Assembly: GCA_023974075.1 (NCBI GenBank)
Contig: CM043797.1
Span: forward strand, 36,058,666-36,122,665
Reading direction: 5' to 3'
Origin: Chaenocephalus aceratus
Taxonomy: Eukaryota > Chordata > Actinopteri > Perciformes > Channichthyidae
DNA: 64,000 nucleotides
In this document: positions 21,557-33,375 of the stretch, one piece after another
How the letters are laid out: the number at the start of each line of letters is the position of its first letter
How positions within the stretch are numbered: the first letter of the stretch is position 1
The notes under the pieces: model-generated
Told to the model about the DNA's origin: nothing
Seen by the model: only the letters and a program-made list of their open reading frames with translations
Databases searched by the model: none
Program-made: the position numbers and the translations under genes

Positions 21557-22196
21557 AATATGATGATCAATTTGGGGTGGTGTACATTTTGTATAAGTTT
21601 CCTCCCCTACATGCAGACATGCTATCGAGTTAAGTATTGGTGGAATCTCTTCCTTAAATGTGGCTATAGCACTAACAGATAGGTTTCTGCTGCAGGAGCT
21701 TTTGACTAATGCTTTGTAGTCTAGTAACAGTACTTCAAAAGTTACTAAGAAATGGTCGGATAAAGCAGGATTATGCGGTTCGACTAATAGTTGCTTAATT
21801 TCAATACCATAAGTCAGAACAAGGTCGAGAGTGTGATTATAGCAGTGGGTTGGTTTATTTACACTCTGACAGAAACCAACAGAATCTAATATAGAGTTAA
21901 ATGCAACAGTAAGGCTATTTTTATCCTCGTCAACATGAATATTAAAGTCACCTACGATAATTACTTTGTCTGTTTTAAGAACCAAAGTTGATAAAAACTC
22001 AGAGAATTCTGATAAGAATTCTGAATAAGGACCTGGTGCACGATACACTGTAACAAATAAGATTGGCTGCAAAGTTTTCCAGGTCGGATGCGTAAGACTA
22101 AAAATGAGGCTTTCAAAGGAGGTATAATTTAATTTTGGTTTTGTATTGATAAGTAAACTTGAGTCAAAGATTGCTGCAACTCCACCTCCTCGGCCC
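21557..22196 (-). pseudogene. L2-like LINE endonuclease fragment
   Basis: The minus strand encodes [12 protein letters not shown] (an endonuclease catalytic Asp block) and SDHFLVTF (the His block) of an APE-type LINE endonuclease. It is a close copy of 34970-35605 in the large LINE downstream, about 95% by eye. It is cut at both ends: it begins mid-protein at 22196 where a Harbinger-like sequence starts, and ends before the RT. Frames break near 22072. Confidence 0.85.
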
Positions 22197-22234
22197 TACA
22201 GTAAAAACACGACACACCCCGGGCGCTGTGCAAT

Positions 22235-23398
22235 AGCTGGGGGGGTATACTACGAAGCAGGATTTTCGCTTAGCCGGCTAAATTCAGGGAAAATCCGGCT
22301 TTCCGGTCCTACAAAGCTGGTTCTCTTTTTAGCAGGCTAGAGCTCCATGGTAACTTATGCTTAGCGGCTAACCAGGGGGGTATACTACGAAGCAGGATTT
22401 TCGTTTAGCAAGATAACTTCTGGGATTTCCGGTACTACGAAGCTGGTTCACTTTTTAGCGGGCTAGATCTCCATGGTGATTTATCCTGGAACCTAGTCTG
22501 TGCTCCGAAGCAGGATAGGTTCCAGGATAAGAGATCAACTCAGCGAAAGCACCACGCCTGCTGACCAATCAGAGCTCAGTGTGCGGAGGAAATACAGGAA
22601 AGACGGCCGGCCAAAATCACCGACTGTGTGAACGTGAAAATGAATATAATATCACCTCCCATCTTCAGAGCAATCTGACTATTATAAGATTAGCGTTAAG
22701 AAAGCTTACTTAAATATCTGCCACAACATAAGTAACCGGATCAAAGTATTACCTACAGTCCGCGGCACTGTGAGTGCAGACGTCAATGTGTCCCATTATC
22801 ATTCATATCACATCATAATGTATCATATATTTCCTTATCTGAGTCAGCTTATTGAGCCGTATCTGGCCGTGCAACGCTTACAGTGTCACATACTGTATGC
22901 AGAAGTATTATTTTAAGCAACACATTAAGTTGACGAAACACTCGAGTCAAATGTAATTAAAGTCAGATCGTGTTTTAGACGGGGCAGTGATATCATAAAC
23001 CTGTTAATGCACGCATTCAAACACTTTTTCTGTTACCAGCTGTATTCACCTTGCAGGTGCAGCTCTGTGGCTTTTATCCTGGATAAAGTGTTTAAGTCAT
23101 GGATGTTTAAAGTTTAACTTCTTCATATGTCTAATATTATAGTTGACTTTTCATTCAGGAAGTATGACGCTGCGCTGTCAGTATGCTTCTCCATGTTTGT
23201 GATTGGTCGAATGCTCCAGATACCACCCCTTTCATGTGAACGCGCACCTAACTAGATAGGACACGGCTGGCTTGAGCGATCCACTTGATAACCAGCGTCG
23301 TAGTACAGTTTAGCGAGAGCGCGTATGTTTTGGATTAGGCCAACCGGCTAACTCAAACATATCCAGGTTATGTTGAACCAGCTTCGTAGTACAGGCCT
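22235..23398. mobile_element. Harbinger-like MITE with a duplicated left end
   Basis: The end 'tatactacgaagcaggattt' at 22379 is mirrored by 'aaccagcttcgtagtacag' at 23375-23393. A second copy of the left end with its own flank lies just upstream (22241-22376), so the left terminus is repeated about 138 bp apart. Ends of the form GTACTACGAAGC are known to me from fish PIF/Harbinger-type elements; this is recognition by memory. No transposase is encoded and I could not fix the target duplication. Confidence 0.6.
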
Positions 23399-23525
23399 CC
23401 GGTCCCTGCCTAATCCTCGTCTGTTTTGGTAGCCTTACTGATTGATCTCCCGGTGTACCGAACCTTGGCTATAAAGACCCTTTTTTGCATCCTAAGCCTC
23501 TGTCTCTGAGTCGTGCTATTGAGTC
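23399..23525 (+). repeat. Possible LTR-like fragment
   Basis: The words 'ccggtgtaccgaaccttggc', 'ataaagacccttttttgcat' and 'gagtcgtgctattgagtcct' resemble the 3' part of the LTR-type sequence seen in opposite orientation at 5324-5728 (an AATAAAG-like signal, then an 'ctgcatttgggtcct'-style end). Low certainty. Confidence 0.3.
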
Positions 23526-23879
23526 CTCTACTTGTGTTCATTCAGTCGTTACAGTTAAGCTGAAACTTAATAATCAGTTTACCAACATTCAAAAAGTATA
23601 TTTAGTGTTCCTAAAGCTTCTTAGAAATCAAATTCTAGGACATTTCAAGGATTCAACAGAGCATATTACCTCAAATTAAAGGACCCAACGCAGCCTCATA
23701 AATGTACAAAAATGTCCTTCTGATAATATATTGGAGCATCTTGAAAACACAGCACATATAGTAAACAAGCTTTTATTTTTTTCTTATTGTTGAAACGTAA
23801 TTCTTGATTGTGTGTTTGTGTGTGTGGTGTAGGAAATCTCTGTGGAGTTTCCATTACAATTTCAAAAAACAGAATGAAG

Positions 23880-24420
23880 AAACATTGAAATCACCTCATG
23901 GCTGTTAACAGTGGTCAGTAGAAACAGACCAATGTAAACAACATCATTATCATCCCTCAGGCTATAAGACTGTTTAAACACCTGAACTTTTGAAAGAACA
24001 TCCATAACATTCATCTGTCTGCAACTTATATATATCAATATTCCAATTAATTACAATTAATATATAGGCTATTCTGCACAATTTGTATTATATTATATAT
24101 CACTTTCTTGCACTATTATCTGTGTTATTGTGTTGCACTGTTGGAGGAGCCTTTGACCTCATCATTTCATTGTCATAACTACACGTACATATGAAAATAA
24201 AAACCTTGAACCTTGATCTGTACTTGTTTAAACATTAATGACATAGTAAGATAAAGTACTCTCACTGAGGTTGTTCATTGGCTGAGGTAAACAAATACTT
24301 ACCAGAAACCAAAGGTAGATGACTATAAACAACTTTTATTTTAGCAATAAAGAAATATGTTCTTGTTTGTTCCTCAATAAAACCAGCAGGGTAAGTTTAA
24401 AGGTTAGCCATCTTAACTTT
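23880..24420 (+). repeat. Diverged copy of the palindrome-arm outer end, split by a LINE tail
   Basis: 'attgaaatcacctcatggc' (23885) and then 'aaacattaatgacatagtaa' through 'cttaccagaaaccaaa' (24230-24312) parallel 15855-15990 of the left arm. Between them, about 23930-24225 reads 'ctataagactgtttaaacac ... ttgcactgttggaggagcct ... aataaaaaccttgaa', a LINE 3' end inserted in the copy. Confidence 0.6.
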
Positions 24421-25005
24421 AAAAAGCGAAAACTTTCATAAATATTCATATCAAATAAAAAATGGGACAACATCCCAAATAAATAGGTGTGTCTTACTTG
24501 TCCAGTGTATAGTAATACAACTGATTTCGAGTCAATATAGTTTTCAATTAAATATATGCGTATTTAATTTAATAATTGTTGTATAATATACAAAAAGCTC
24601 TTAGGACTATTACAAAGAGTTGTGTCCTACTGATCCAGTCCAAACTGAAAATGCTGCATTGATTTGGAGGCTTTGGGTAACATGACATTGAAGCTATAGA
24701 CAAAAAATGATGCTTTTCAAAAAATGAGCTGCTTAATGTTCATAACAATATTCATATAAAAACAGACGACTCATTAAAATCCAATAAAAAAAGGTTTGTC
24801 TTGTTTGTCCAGTAATAGTAGTTAGTAATACAATGCTTAATTTATCTGGTGTCATTAATTCACAAAACATGAAAGCTATTGAAAAGAAATAAGACTTTTA
24901 AAACCAAAAACTCATGAATTTGTATAAGTTATACACAATTGAAAAACTAAAATCTTTTTTAGAAGAGGTGTGTCCTAGTTCAAAGTGTATCAAGTCAAGT
25001 CTGCA
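24421..25005 (+). repeat. Diverged direct repeats with a 'gtgtgtcttacttgtccag' motif
   Basis: Variants of this motif occur near 24488, 24620, 24795 and 24968, usually preceded by 'atattcatat' and A-rich sequence. They appear to be old tandem units of roughly 150 bp continuing the arm-like repeat. Confidence 0.4.
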
Positions 25006-25011
25006 TTGGGT

Positions 25012-25909
25012 GACACTTTATATTAAGGTACACACATTAACCATCAACTAGTTGTTAATTAACCTGCATATTAGCAGTATATTGGCTCTTTAGTAGCCAG
25101 TAATGTTATGTGTTGTACAGTCATTGCTTTCTGACGAACTTGACGCTTTTACTCTTCAGGTTGCATAGGGACAATTAGTAGCAGTCTTCTGCCATGCTAT
25201 TCAGTTCACTTTCTCCTACTTCCTGTACCCGGTTTCCTGTCTAACCTTCAGTACAAATGTCACAAAATATAAATGTGCAAATATGAAACATACAGGTCAA
25301 CATCACCTTGCTATTGGTAGCTGAACTGTCAATACCCCAAACATATTCTTCAATATAAATACCTGAGTTATTTAGACAGAATTAACACTTATAGTTTCAT
25401 GTCTTGTTACGTAAGAATAGATCATATTTGTTGAGTGTTATTATGGGAGAATTACTATTCTTGTGGTACTACTGCTTTATTAGGCCCATATTGAGCAGAG
25501 TCTTATGCATTAAGACTCATGTACAACAACTTGCAATAAATAAGCACTAATTAGAGGGTTATTGAGGAAAAACTCTCAACTAATGGCTTATTGCTTGTAG
25601 AATATGGCATTAATAAATGTGTTATAATGGGGTAGTGGTGGTCTAATGGATAGTGAGGTGGGCTGAAGATCGGAAGGTTCAAATCCCGCCTGGAACACCA
25701 CCACTTGTGCCCTTGAGTAAGGCACTTAGCCCTTAGTTACTCCAGGGAGAATGTCCCTGTAATTGGTCATTGTAAGTCACTTTGGATAAAAGCGTCAGCT
25801 AAATGAAATGTAATGTGATGTAATGTGATGTAATAAAGAGCCAATATACTGCTAATATGCAAATTAATTAACAACTAGTTGATGGTTAATTTGTGTACCC
25901 TAATATACT
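25012..25909. mobile_element. MITE with about 75-bp inverted ends, carrying a SINE
   Basis: The left end 'tattaaggtacacacattaa' continuing to 'ggctcttta' (25019-25093) is the reverse complement of 25834-25909. The same outer terminus (ACTTTATATTAAGGTACAC) is seen at 14403 and, as a variant, at 41028. There is no coding capacity. A tRNA-derived SINE occupies its right half. Confidence 0.8.
25628..25832 (+). mobile_element. tRNA-derived SINE
   Basis: The head 'gtggtctaatggatag' resembles an RNA polymerase III A box, and 'ggttcaaatcc' (25677-25687) is a good B box about 40 nt later. The body ends 'aagtcactttggataaaagc' plus 'gtcagctaaatg', the tail shared by many fish SINE/LINE pairs, followed by repeats of 'taatgtgatg'. 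It is transcribed in plus orientation within the MITE. Confidence 0.85.
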
Positions 25910-26678
25910 AATACTAATATACTTGGCTTCATTATACGTGTCTTTATTTACCAGGACTTTATGTTATCCCTAATATTTAGTCCCAGGTGAAATCACATAA
26001 TTTTTTAGGGCTGTTAATGTTTTGTTGACACAAAAGAAAACGCAAATGAATCACATTACAGTTTGACCCACATTTGTTTCGTACTCCTTAGCTTCTAACA
26101 GTGATGCTTCAATGCAAAATGTGTCCTTTGATATGAGGACCTATTTCTGACTCATTTTGGGAACGTTATGTTGAGTGATTAGGAACATTTTGCTAATTAA
26201 AGCTGCTTCTTTACTTTGACTCAAACCTACATTTGGTTTATTGATGCTATGGTCACTTAAAAGAAAGTAAAACAACCTGCAAACACAACATTGACAAATC
26301 ACCACTGTAATATGTTAGCAAGCATTGGCTTACTTACAGTTCCAGCCGTCACTAAGCGACATTAGCTTTACTTTGGTATCATGTTTCTGTCCTCCTGATG
26401 AATGTAAGTCCAATATGAGCGCTGATTCTGGTTCCCCCCAACTCCTGAGGGAAACATATGTCTCCTTAGCTGCTGTTTGGCGCGGGGGAAGGTGGTGTAC
26501 AGTAGATTTATAAGACGTTTAGCTGGTGAACTGAGCTGCCTGCTTTTGCTGTAAATGCAAATGCTGGGAGCTTGGGCCACATCGTTATGCTGCTGTGAGG
26601 GGGAAAAGCAATGGGCTGAACGAAGCTAAAACACTCATTAAGGCCTTTAGCTGTGTTAGAATAATGATTGGTTCAGCT
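25910..26678. other. Unassigned non-coding DNA
   Basis: No repeat boundary or coding evidence was seen. Confidence 0.4.
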
Positions 26679-26682
26679 TTAA

Positions 26683-27704
26683 GGGTCACCTATTATACTG
26701 TATTTAATCCATATATTATAGGTATCAGATATGTTCAAAACATGTTGTGGGAGAAACTTCTGTGTAGCAATGCAGTGGGAGTCACCGACTGATGAAGGAG
26801 ACACGGGATGAGCAGGAGCTTTGATGTCAAACACTGATGGTTTATTTAGGAGTTTAGGATTCACAAAACAATTCACACAGTCACGATCTGACTGCACGGG
26901 AGAGTTGCCACGTCAATTCTGAAGCGTCTCTCTCTTGCTAAACCTTTTATCTGGTTCAGCAGAGAGTAATCAACATATTTGAGGAGATAGCCTAAACATC
27001 TGGGAACACTGAATGACTTGCGTCTGACACTTATGGCCTCGAAGATTTCACACCTTGGAGTCCACAAACACCGAGAAGGAAGTGTTCCAGTGTACCCACA
27101 ATAAACCATTTGTGACCGAGAGTTGCCCGGTCATAAAATGGGAACAACAACATATGGCTGAAGCAGCCCCTTTCCCTAAGGGAGAAACAGACGTCAGGGT
27201 TGGTCATAAACGTCAAAAAGGTTAGATATCTAGGAGTCCAGGAGAATTATTCCCTAACATGTCTCTGAAGTGTTTGGCTCCAAACACCAAACAGATCATT
27301 GCAGCATTACCCATAATCCCCTCTGTTTCAGCCCTGTTTCCAAAGTGCTGATTCTCTGTCTGTTACTTTAATGAAAATAAGGAGCCACTCCCCACGCCCC
27401 TCTGAGAGAGATTTGGTTACAAAGAACACAATGGTGCTCTAGAGGAGATTCAGGTGATAGGGTGGGGGGGGGGGTTACCTTGGTTGGTGATTGGCTAATG
27501 GTTACACAAGCCAAAATCGTTATGACATCATAAAGTGGCCAAAATCTGATCAGCTCATTTTCAGACAGGTTTTTATAGAAATGGATCAGGACAAAAGGTG
27601 AGCAAATCTTTTTTCCTGAAACTTTCAGAATCTCGTTACACAGAGGGGACACAGGTTCATGTAGAAAATACATGAATAAGTGGGTTTTACATAATAGGTG
27701 ACCT
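26683..27704. mobile_element. TTAA-flanked non-autonomous DNA element (piggyBac-like)
   Basis: Ends 'gggtcacctattat' (26683) and 'ataataggtgacct' (27691-27704) are inverted with one terminal mismatch and lie between two TTAA copies (26679-26682, 27705-27708). TTAA duplication is the piggyBac mark (some Kolobok elements also use it). The interior of about 1 kb has no transposase and may itself contain a younger insertion in the middle (about 26790-27300), whose limits I could not define. Confidence 0.6.
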
Positions 27705-27724
27705 TTAAACCAAAATAATGAATG

Positions 27725-28350
27725 CTGGACGTTCACCTCTAGTGGAGGTTATTGACATGAGGTTGCAATTTTCCATTGATCCATTGTCCACCAGAGTCGG
27801 GTCGTGGAGGAAGCATTTCCAGCAGAGGCCCCCAGACTCCCATTCTCTGGCCACATCGACCAGGTCTGACTGGAGGATTCTACGGTGCTCCAAGGCCAGC
27901 GTAGAGATATAATCCCTGGTTATATCTCTATTATTTGTCCTTGGTTTGCCCCTTGGTCTTCTCCCATTGGCATGCCCTGAAACACCTCCCTAAGAAGGCG
28001 GCAACTGTCTCCTTTTCACGCAAAGGAGAAGGGGCTCTATTCCTAGTCTCTCATTGATGACTGAACTTCTCAATTTATCACTAAAGGAGATGACAGCCAC
28101 GATCCCGACAATTTAGTTTTTAGCCGCTGTTATCTGTTCTTGGGTTCATGACCCATCCTTCATGACCATAGGTGAGTTTACGAAGGGAGGTCGAACGGTA
28201 TATTGAGAGCTTTGCCTTCTGGCTCTCTTTGTCACAACGGTGCGAGTAAAGCTCTATTGCTTTGATTCTCCGGCCCATCTCATGCTCCATTGTCCCATCC
28301 CTCGAAACAAGACCCCGATTTACTTGAACTCCTTCTCTTGGGGTGAGGAC
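27725..28350 (-). pseudogene. Degenerate LINE reverse-transcriptase C-terminal fragment
   Basis: On the minus strand the region recalls the C-terminal part of a very common fish LINE ORF: blocks around 'tcatgaccataggtgagt' (28160), 'gagagctttgccttctggct' (28205) and the extreme C-terminal VAREWESGGLCW (27855-27820) are in the expected order. Multiple frame breaks mean no usable ORF. The clade (Rex1/RTE/L2 type) is not resolved; identification is by memory of the family. Confidence 0.6.
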
Positions 28351-28729
28351 TCATTCCCTACTGGAGTAGATGCAACCATCGGTTTCATGGTTCTCAGCAA
28401 CAATTTTCAACAAACAAAATATCTATATCGTCCTTTTACCACTGCACAGCAAACCAGCAAGAGCTTTTTGTTGTGATTTGACATGTTTTTGCCCAGCCAG
28501 ATAAGATATATAATATGCAAGACAGATTTTGAGTGGCAGAAAGATTTTCCCGAAGCATACTCCAGTGAGCAAGAATGAGCAATACGACATAATCCAACAT
28601 ATCAGCGCCTGTCATTTAAACGCTGTTACATTTGCATTGTAAGTGTTTTTTTGTGGCTGTACAGTACCTGTGTTTATCTATAAAGTCTTCTGTAAAGTGC
28701 TTTATTTCTGTGACACACGCCTCCACAAT
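28351..28729. other. Unassigned non-coding DNA
   Basis: No feature recognised. Confidence 0.4.
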
Positions 28730-28730
28730 A

Positions 28731-29393
28731 GGCGCGTTCACACCGCAGTACTTTTCCCACTTCTGTTCCGATAGTTCCGAAATGTTGCGTTCACACCAAA
28801 AAGAGCTGGAACTAAAATTAGTTCATGAGAACCCTTTTTTCGCTAGAGAGCAGGGACTTTTGTGGGAGAAAAAGGTTCCTATGTCTGATTGGCTGGGCAG
28901 ATTGCAAACCACGCCCCGTAAAACTCCCAAAAACTTTTGTGAAGCCGCCATTTTATTATCCTCGCATTAGCATTATTAGCATTAGCATTAGCCCAGCGCA
29001 GAAACGCAGAGAGACTAACTTATGGCAACACAAAATAAAACGTGGGAGCGGTGGAGATGAGGAGGTGTCGGCGTTCTGGCGATTTACTCGGAAGGCTTCA
29101 GTAGAAGCTGCTGGGACTCCCAGCAGCTTCTACTGAAGCCAGTCCCCAACTCCGGGGACTTCCGGCCGGGGACTTTGGGCGGCAGTATACGCCGTGAAGT
29201 GGTTTGCGGCCTGCCAGTAAACCCAAAGCAGAAGAAGAAGAAGTGACGTCAGCGGCTTCATTTGCCTAATCCTCCCCCAGGGGCTTATTCCGGTGTGAAC
29301 GCGATCTGTACTTAGTTCATGAGAACTAAAGAGTTCTCATGAACTAAGTTCTCATGAACCTTTGTGGGAAAAGTACTGCGGTGTGAAAGCGCC
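28731..29393. mobile_element. MITE with about 30-bp inverted ends
   Basis: 'ggcgcgttcacaccgcagta' continuing 'cttttcccac' at the left is mirrored with one mismatch by 29364-29393. A TA dinucleotide (or AAT) borders both ends, so it may be Tc1/mariner-like or Harbinger-like; the evidence does not decide. Inside are a perfect 47-nt palindrome (29094-29140) and an imperfect 'agttctcatgaact' palindrome near 29330. Confidence 0.75.
29094..29140. repeat. Perfect 23-bp stem, 1-nt loop palindrome
   Basis: 'ggcttcagtagaagctgctg' plus 'gga', one C, then the exact reverse complement. Nearly identical to a cruciform arm; it lies in the middle of the MITE. Confidence 0.95.
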
Positions 29394-30669
29394 TAATGGC
29401 TTTCTTCACAGCCTGTTCCATACAATTAAACTTGAAAACACAACTTGGGCTTAAGAGCGCTCTGGTGTTTTATTTGAAATATATGTCGTTCCATGGCTAG
29501 TATGGTGAAACTGCCATTACAAATCCCAAAGGAAATAAAAGACAGTGCAGATTGAAGTTCAGTGGACCCAAAATGAACTCCAATAATTGAGAGGGCGGAA
29601 GTCATGTCTGCATCATATTGCTGTCACCGGTCAGGTCAGGAGAAAGAGAAGAACTACATAACACTAAGGTTGTATTCACTCACATTTCTTTACGTGTCTG
29701 TACCTGCTTCCCAAGCTGCTTTCATTCTTTGTCTTTTTTCTGTTCTTTTTGTTAATTTCCCTCTCGTTCCTTGTATTAATATAATAATAATAATACATTT
29801 ATTTTGGGTGGCGCCTTTCATAAAACCCAAGTACACCTTACAGGGCATAGGGGCAATATAGGGAACAATTAAAACAATGGATTTAGTGAAGTATCAGCTG
29901 GGGGACAAGACAAACAACCAGTTTGAACAGGTGGGTTTTGAGTATTGCTTCTCTTAAGCCTCACAGGGGGTTAAACAAGCTCACAATGAAGCACAATTAT
30001 GCAAAAATGTTCCTACGCTGATACCTCTCTTTCTGTTTACATCACACCTATATTTACTCATATTCCTCTATTTTCCATCCTGCTCAGATACATTTGTTAT
30101 CCTCAAATACTCCTTGTCACATATTCCCACCTATTTTCCCTCGTCTCTCATGGCCTACATTCACATCTTTTTGTGTTGCTCTCTATCTCGCTGCTTCTCC
30201 CTTGACCGTGCGTTCTATTACAGCGCAGCCTCCATTGATTTGCTCTCTGGCTGAAGTGCTATTGATTACACTACATGCTCCAGTGCTACTGAGCTAAGGC
30301 ACTGCCGCTGTGCAAAGATCGTACATATAAATACACGAGCGCAGACCCAAACTCGTCTCTTCTTTTATTCTGCTTTTATTTTTTTTTACACCTCTATTAT
30401 ATTTCCACTTCAAAACAAGAAGCAAGGCACGAGATCCCTTTTTTATCTCCTGCTCATATCCATTGATGCTGCTTTTGATTTGTATCGGCATATTGATTAG
30501 TTCTGCACCACCAAAGACAGAACGTCTCCTTGTGCAATTCCTCAACCATTGTTTTGGAACTGATTGTTTTGAACTGAAAAGACTTGACATCGAGAGAAAA
30601 ACAGCAACACTTGAGGTTTTCCCTGGAATGAATGCCTCAACCTTTTGAGATGTGTAGGCATGTGAGTTT
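29394..30669. other. Mostly unassigned; LINE-tail-like block at 29776-29870
   Basis: 'ataataataataatacattt' followed by 'ggtggcgcctttcataaaac' resembles a LINE 3' end read on the minus strand with an ATT-type tail repeat. The rest shows nothing recognisable. Confidence 0.4.
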
Positions 30670-30730
30670 GGTGTGTGTGTGTGGTGTGTGTGTGTGTGTG
30701 TGTGGTGTGTGTGTGTTGTGTGTGTGTGTT
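30670..30730. repeat. Interrupted (GT)n microsatellite
   Basis: GT tract with GGT and TTG interruptions. Confidence 0.95.
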
Positions 30731-31360
30731 GGAGCCAATCATCTAGCACCATGAATTTATGTTTTTATGCCACATGCTGAGTGTGAATACTTTTTAATGA
30801 GAGAGAGAGACTGATGGAGGGGGGACAGGACATGATGAGGACATTTCCGAGCCTTCGAGTTGCTGGAAGTGACGTATTCACATGCTATGAAGCAGGAGAC
30901 AGAATTTGCTGATATGGAAAACTGCTGACAGCTCTCTGCTACATGGACAAATCCATACAGTACATCCGTGCTTATAAGTGCTTTTCAACAACCTTTCTTA
31001 GTTCTCATACCCTCTTCTTGTTAGATCTTTACTGCTTTTTATCAATGTTTCTATGAGTTATGTTTTCTTTTTCTTGAAAAGATAAACTTGCATTCAATTA
31101 ATGCATTTACATTATAGAAAATGATCCCAAGTGATACCCAGAACCAAATACATGTGCTTTTGTACTTGTACCTCCTAAACTTATTTAAACTTTTACTTTG
31201 GATTTAAGATCTGGTGTTTGCATTTCATGTCAGTATTTTTTTCATGTGCAATTTAGATTTTAGTCGTGAAACATTCTGCAAGATCTTCTCTTGAAACTTG
31301 AAACCCTACTTCCAGTTGAAAGGCTTATGTGCAATGGTTTAGCACTTGCACCATTGTATA
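30731..31360. other. Unassigned, AT-rich DNA
   Basis: No feature recognised. It should represent the left flank of the repeat copy into which the next hAT inserted. Confidence 0.35.
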
Positions 31361-32345
31361 CATTCAACCAGGGCCGGCCCTGACCAATTTGCTGCCCTAG
31401 GCAAGATTTTGCCTAGGGCAAAATGCAGACACTCACTATGACTCGCGCATGCATGCACGTGCACGGTTGTGGCATGACCACCAAAACAGAAAGAAATGGA
31501 CACAAGATGTGTGCAACTGTATTAAGTATCCTATCCATTTTAACATGATTTAAGTGGGGGGTGGACCTAACCCCCGGGGGGTCCGGGGGGATGCTCCTCT
31601 AGGAAGATTTTTTTTTTTTAATATTGAAGTTAAAAGCATCAATCTGGTGCACTTTGAGAGCAACATCAGGAGATCTATGGATACATCTCTCAACACATAT
31701 GAAACAGAACTGTAAACAGATTTATTTTTCTTTATGCATATTTTACAAATCACACCCCTTTTAAACTGTATTCTTGTTTATTAATAACAACTTTTTTGTA
31801 CTGTTATATAGTATTTTATACCTGTTTTTCTTTTTTTATAACTATAATGATCATATAAAGGTGTGCCTTTACCTCACTGAGCTGAGGTTATCAGAGCCTC
31901 TCAGTCTTTCAGGAGAGAGCTCTCTAAAGCCCTCCCCCCCGCGGCCGCTTACACAGTAAATTCCAATGTTAATAAAAGCACACAGAAGCTGTGTAAGTTT
32001 TTTTGGGAGTTTGATTTATTTTAAATTAAGACAAATACAACATTAAAACCTATAATTGCATAATAAAACCATTATTTCAAAAAAAGAACAATTTCACATA
32101 AACCTCTGTTTTTTACTGGGGCTGGGGCAGTTCAACTTGATTTTGGGGGGGGTGCCATAGTTTATGGGCGCTGTACGCAATATAGGTGTAGTTCTGTTAG
32201 TAAAGGATAATAAGATGTACTTTGTTGATCCAAAATCGGGAAATTGTGTTGTGAAATTTAAAAAAAACATTTATTTTTTTTCTAACTTTTTTTTTTTTCA
32301 ATTTTCTGCACCCCGGATGGGTTGATGAGCCCTTAGCATTCGCCT

Positions 32346-32380
<35 letters not shown>

Positions 32381-32903
32381 TTTATTTATATAGCCCAATA
32401 TCACAAATGTTACATTTGTCTCAGTGGTCTTCACAGTGTGTACAGAATATCAGTATGACAATAGGACACCCTCTGTCCTTAGACCCTCACATCGTACAAG
32501 GAAAAACTTCCGGAGAAAACCCAGTTTAAAGGGAAAAATGGGAGAAACCTCAGGGAGAGCAACAGAGGAGGGATCCCTCTCCCCGGACGGACAGACGTGC
32601 AATAGATATTGAAAAGATAATACATTTGCAACATAGGTAGTCCAAATGTTTGGATATGCATGTGTGTATAATAGGAAGATGAATCCACGAGGATATCCAT
32701 CCAGGACCGATGATCCAGGACCACAGCCACGACTCACGATCCAGGGCTCGCGAACCCGGCGTATACAGACACCAAAAAGAAAGACATTTGGGGAAGCTGG
32801 GTTAATCGGAACATGAGAGTACACGGGTATAGACAGAGAGAAGGAAGAAGCCTAAACAAACTAAGCCTCTATCAGCAAAACTAGGGGCTGAATCTAATCA
32901 GCC

Positions 32904-33375
32904 CTAATTATAAGCTTTATCAAAAAGGAAGGTCTTAAGCGCACTCTTAAAAATGGATAGGGTGTCTGCCGCCCGAACACAAACTGGAAGCTGATTCCAC
33001 AAATGTGGAGCTTGATAAGAAAAGGCTATGGCTCCCATTGTACTTTTAGAGACTCTAGGAACAACTAACAACCCTGCATTCTTGGAACGCAATGCCCTAG
33101 TAGGACAGTAGGGTATAATGAGTTCTTTAAGGTAAGATGGCGCCTGCCCATTAAGGGCTTTGTAGGCGAGAAGAAGAATTTTAAATTATATCCTGTGTTC
33201 TATAGGGAGCCAGTGTAAGGCAGCCAGAACAGGAGTAATGTGGTCCCTTTTCCTAACTCTGGTTAGTACACTAGCTGCAGCATTTTGAATCAGCTGAAGC
33301 GACTTCACTGACTTCTTGGAACTCCCTGATAATAAAGAGTTACAATAATCAAATTAGAAGTAACAAATGCATGGA
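32904..33375 (-). pseudogene. LINE ORF2 C-terminal region
   Basis: After the frame break near 33376 the protein continues in pieces: LTRVRKRDHITPVLAALHWLP near 33245-33185 and, in an open frame at 33092-32904, KNAGLLVVPRV, then APHLWNQLP and FKTFLF-like residues, the usual end of L2-like ORF2 proteins. Stops and frame changes make it non-functional. Confidence 0.75.

Noticed and set aside
21527..22072. A host gene encoding a 181-residue endonuclease-like protein
   Set aside because: It is a truncated copy of the LINE at 32-39 kb.
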